This document shows, one piece after another, positions 22,014 to 22,393 of a stretch of DNA of 22,393 nt. The DNA is taken from positions 1 to 22,393 of the forward strand of contig JBDRDO010000057.1 in the NCBI GenBank assembly GCA_043820655.1, read 5' to 3'. The stretch's first letter is position 1. Every line of letters starts with the position of its first letter. The notes beneath the pieces were generated by a model, which saw only the letters and a program-made list of their open reading frames with translations, searched no databases and was not told the DNA's origin. Origin of the DNA: JAZDEL01 sp043820655 (GTDB lineage: Archaea > Iainarchaeota > Iainarchaeia > Iainarchaeales > JAZDEL01). A program made the translations under genes and the position numbers.

Positions 22014-22393
22014 CAATAAGCCCTTATTGCCACGCGTATTTTTTCAACGTCTTCCGCCTTGCTGATGCACAACTCGTAGTGTCTGCAGCCCAAGCCGTTG
22101 AATTTCGGCCCGTAAATCTTTGAATCCACGGAAAACAGTTCCTTAACCGCGGCGCCGATTTTTTCCAGATTTTCCCTCAAGATAGAGTGCTTGCGGATTG
22201 TTTTGTATCTGCTTGCAGCCCTGTCCTTGAGAAACCCCAGGACAAAAAGCCGCAGTTCGGTTTTATCAGTAGGAAACTCAAGAGCATAAGAAACAAAAGA
22301 ATCAATCGCATCTTTCAATCTCCTTGCCTTCTTCGGGTGAAGAAAGCCTATATCTTTCTCATAGCGAATTAAGTTTTCTTTGCCGAAGATGAA
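22010..22393 (-). CDS. LAGLIDADG endonuclease-like ORF, N-terminus outside window
   Basis: The frame is open from the right edge down to the stop at 22010, giving at least 127 residues; the TTG at 22318 is internal to this longer frame, so the true start is probably outside the window. Upstream residues read GKENLIRYEKDIGFLHPKK, like the end of a LAGLIDADG domain. Then ELRLFVLGF precedes KDRAAS where an active enzyme would have DAEGS, followed by KELFSVDSKIYGP and YELCISK, typical of the second half of such domains. The second catalytic motif thus looks degenerate. It is convergent with, and overlaps, the truncated rtcB, and may be part of the element that interrupted it. Family assignment is from pattern memory. 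Confidence 0.55.
   Translation of the reverse strand, partial: FIFGKENLIRYEKDIGFLHPKKARRLKDAIDSFVSYALEFPTDKTELRLFVLGFLKDRAASRYKTIRKHSILRENLEKIGAAVKELFSVDSKIYGPKFNGLGCRHYELCISKAEDVEKIRVAIRAYC
22013..22030. repeat. Perfect inverted repeat at the rtcB breakpoint
   Basis: gcaataag (22013-22020) and cttattgc (22023-22030) form an 8-bp perfect inverted repeat with a 2-nt spacer, at the point where rtcB homology ends and inside the last codons of the opposite-strand ORF. It could be a bidirectional terminator or an element end. Confidence 0.5.

Overview
The window is archaeal. It carries an archaeal RNA polymerase operon with rpoB split into B'' and B' (the layout of euryarchaea and several DPANN lineages), archaeal-type L30e, NusA, S12, S7, EF-2, EF-1A and S10, an archease, and several leaderless genes with a TATA box about 25-29 nt before the start codon. 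Divergent RNA polymerase and S12 signatures, very short genes and a Cys-rich secreted lipoprotein suggest a DPANN-type archaeon such as Diapherotrites or Micrarchaeota. That placement is inference; no rRNA is present to settle it.

Layout. 1-188: AT-rich leader. 189-14946: a tightly packed same-strand run rpoH-rpoB''-rpoB'-rpoA'-rpoA''-rpl30e-nusA-rps12-rps7-fusA, with gaps or overlaps from -8 to about 35 nt. Two genes in it are interrupted by large LAGLIDADG inteins: 511 residues in S12 beside the decoding-centre loop, and 551 residues in EF-2 exactly in the GTPase P-loop. 14947-15925: an insertion between the EF-2 and EF-1A genes holding a 44-codon leaderless gene, a convergent PIN-domain gene and a hairpin-rich spacer. 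15926-17609: EF-1A and S10. 17637-19115: toxin-type accessory genes (a Doc/Fic gene with a 42-codon partner, a decayed small ORF region, and a VapBC pair bounded by near-identical direct repeats). 19206-20462: a Cys-rich lipoprotein with two modules of identical cysteine spacing that matches defensins. 20638-22013: archease, a metallohydrolase-like gene and only the first about 20 codons of rtcB. 22010-22393: a convergent, window-truncated ORF resembling a LAGLIDADG endonuclease.

How the genes work together. The left two-thirds is the transcription and translation core: all large catalytic RNAP subunits, decoding-site ribosomal proteins and both elongation GTPases. In two places an essential protein must be made by protein splicing. 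The right third is a hotspot of small mobile or toxin-like modules and ends where archease's usual partner, the RNA ligase RtcB, is cut off. The strongest unusual signals are: the paired inteins in adjacent translation genes; lysines at normally Phe and Ala positions of the RNAP trigger loop and bridge helix; a defensin-like double module in an archaeal lipoprotein; direct repeats flanking vapBC with a perfect operator-like palindrome over its start codon; a shared motif in two toxin-adjacent micro-ORFs; and the truncated rtcB abutting a homing-endonuclease-like ORF.
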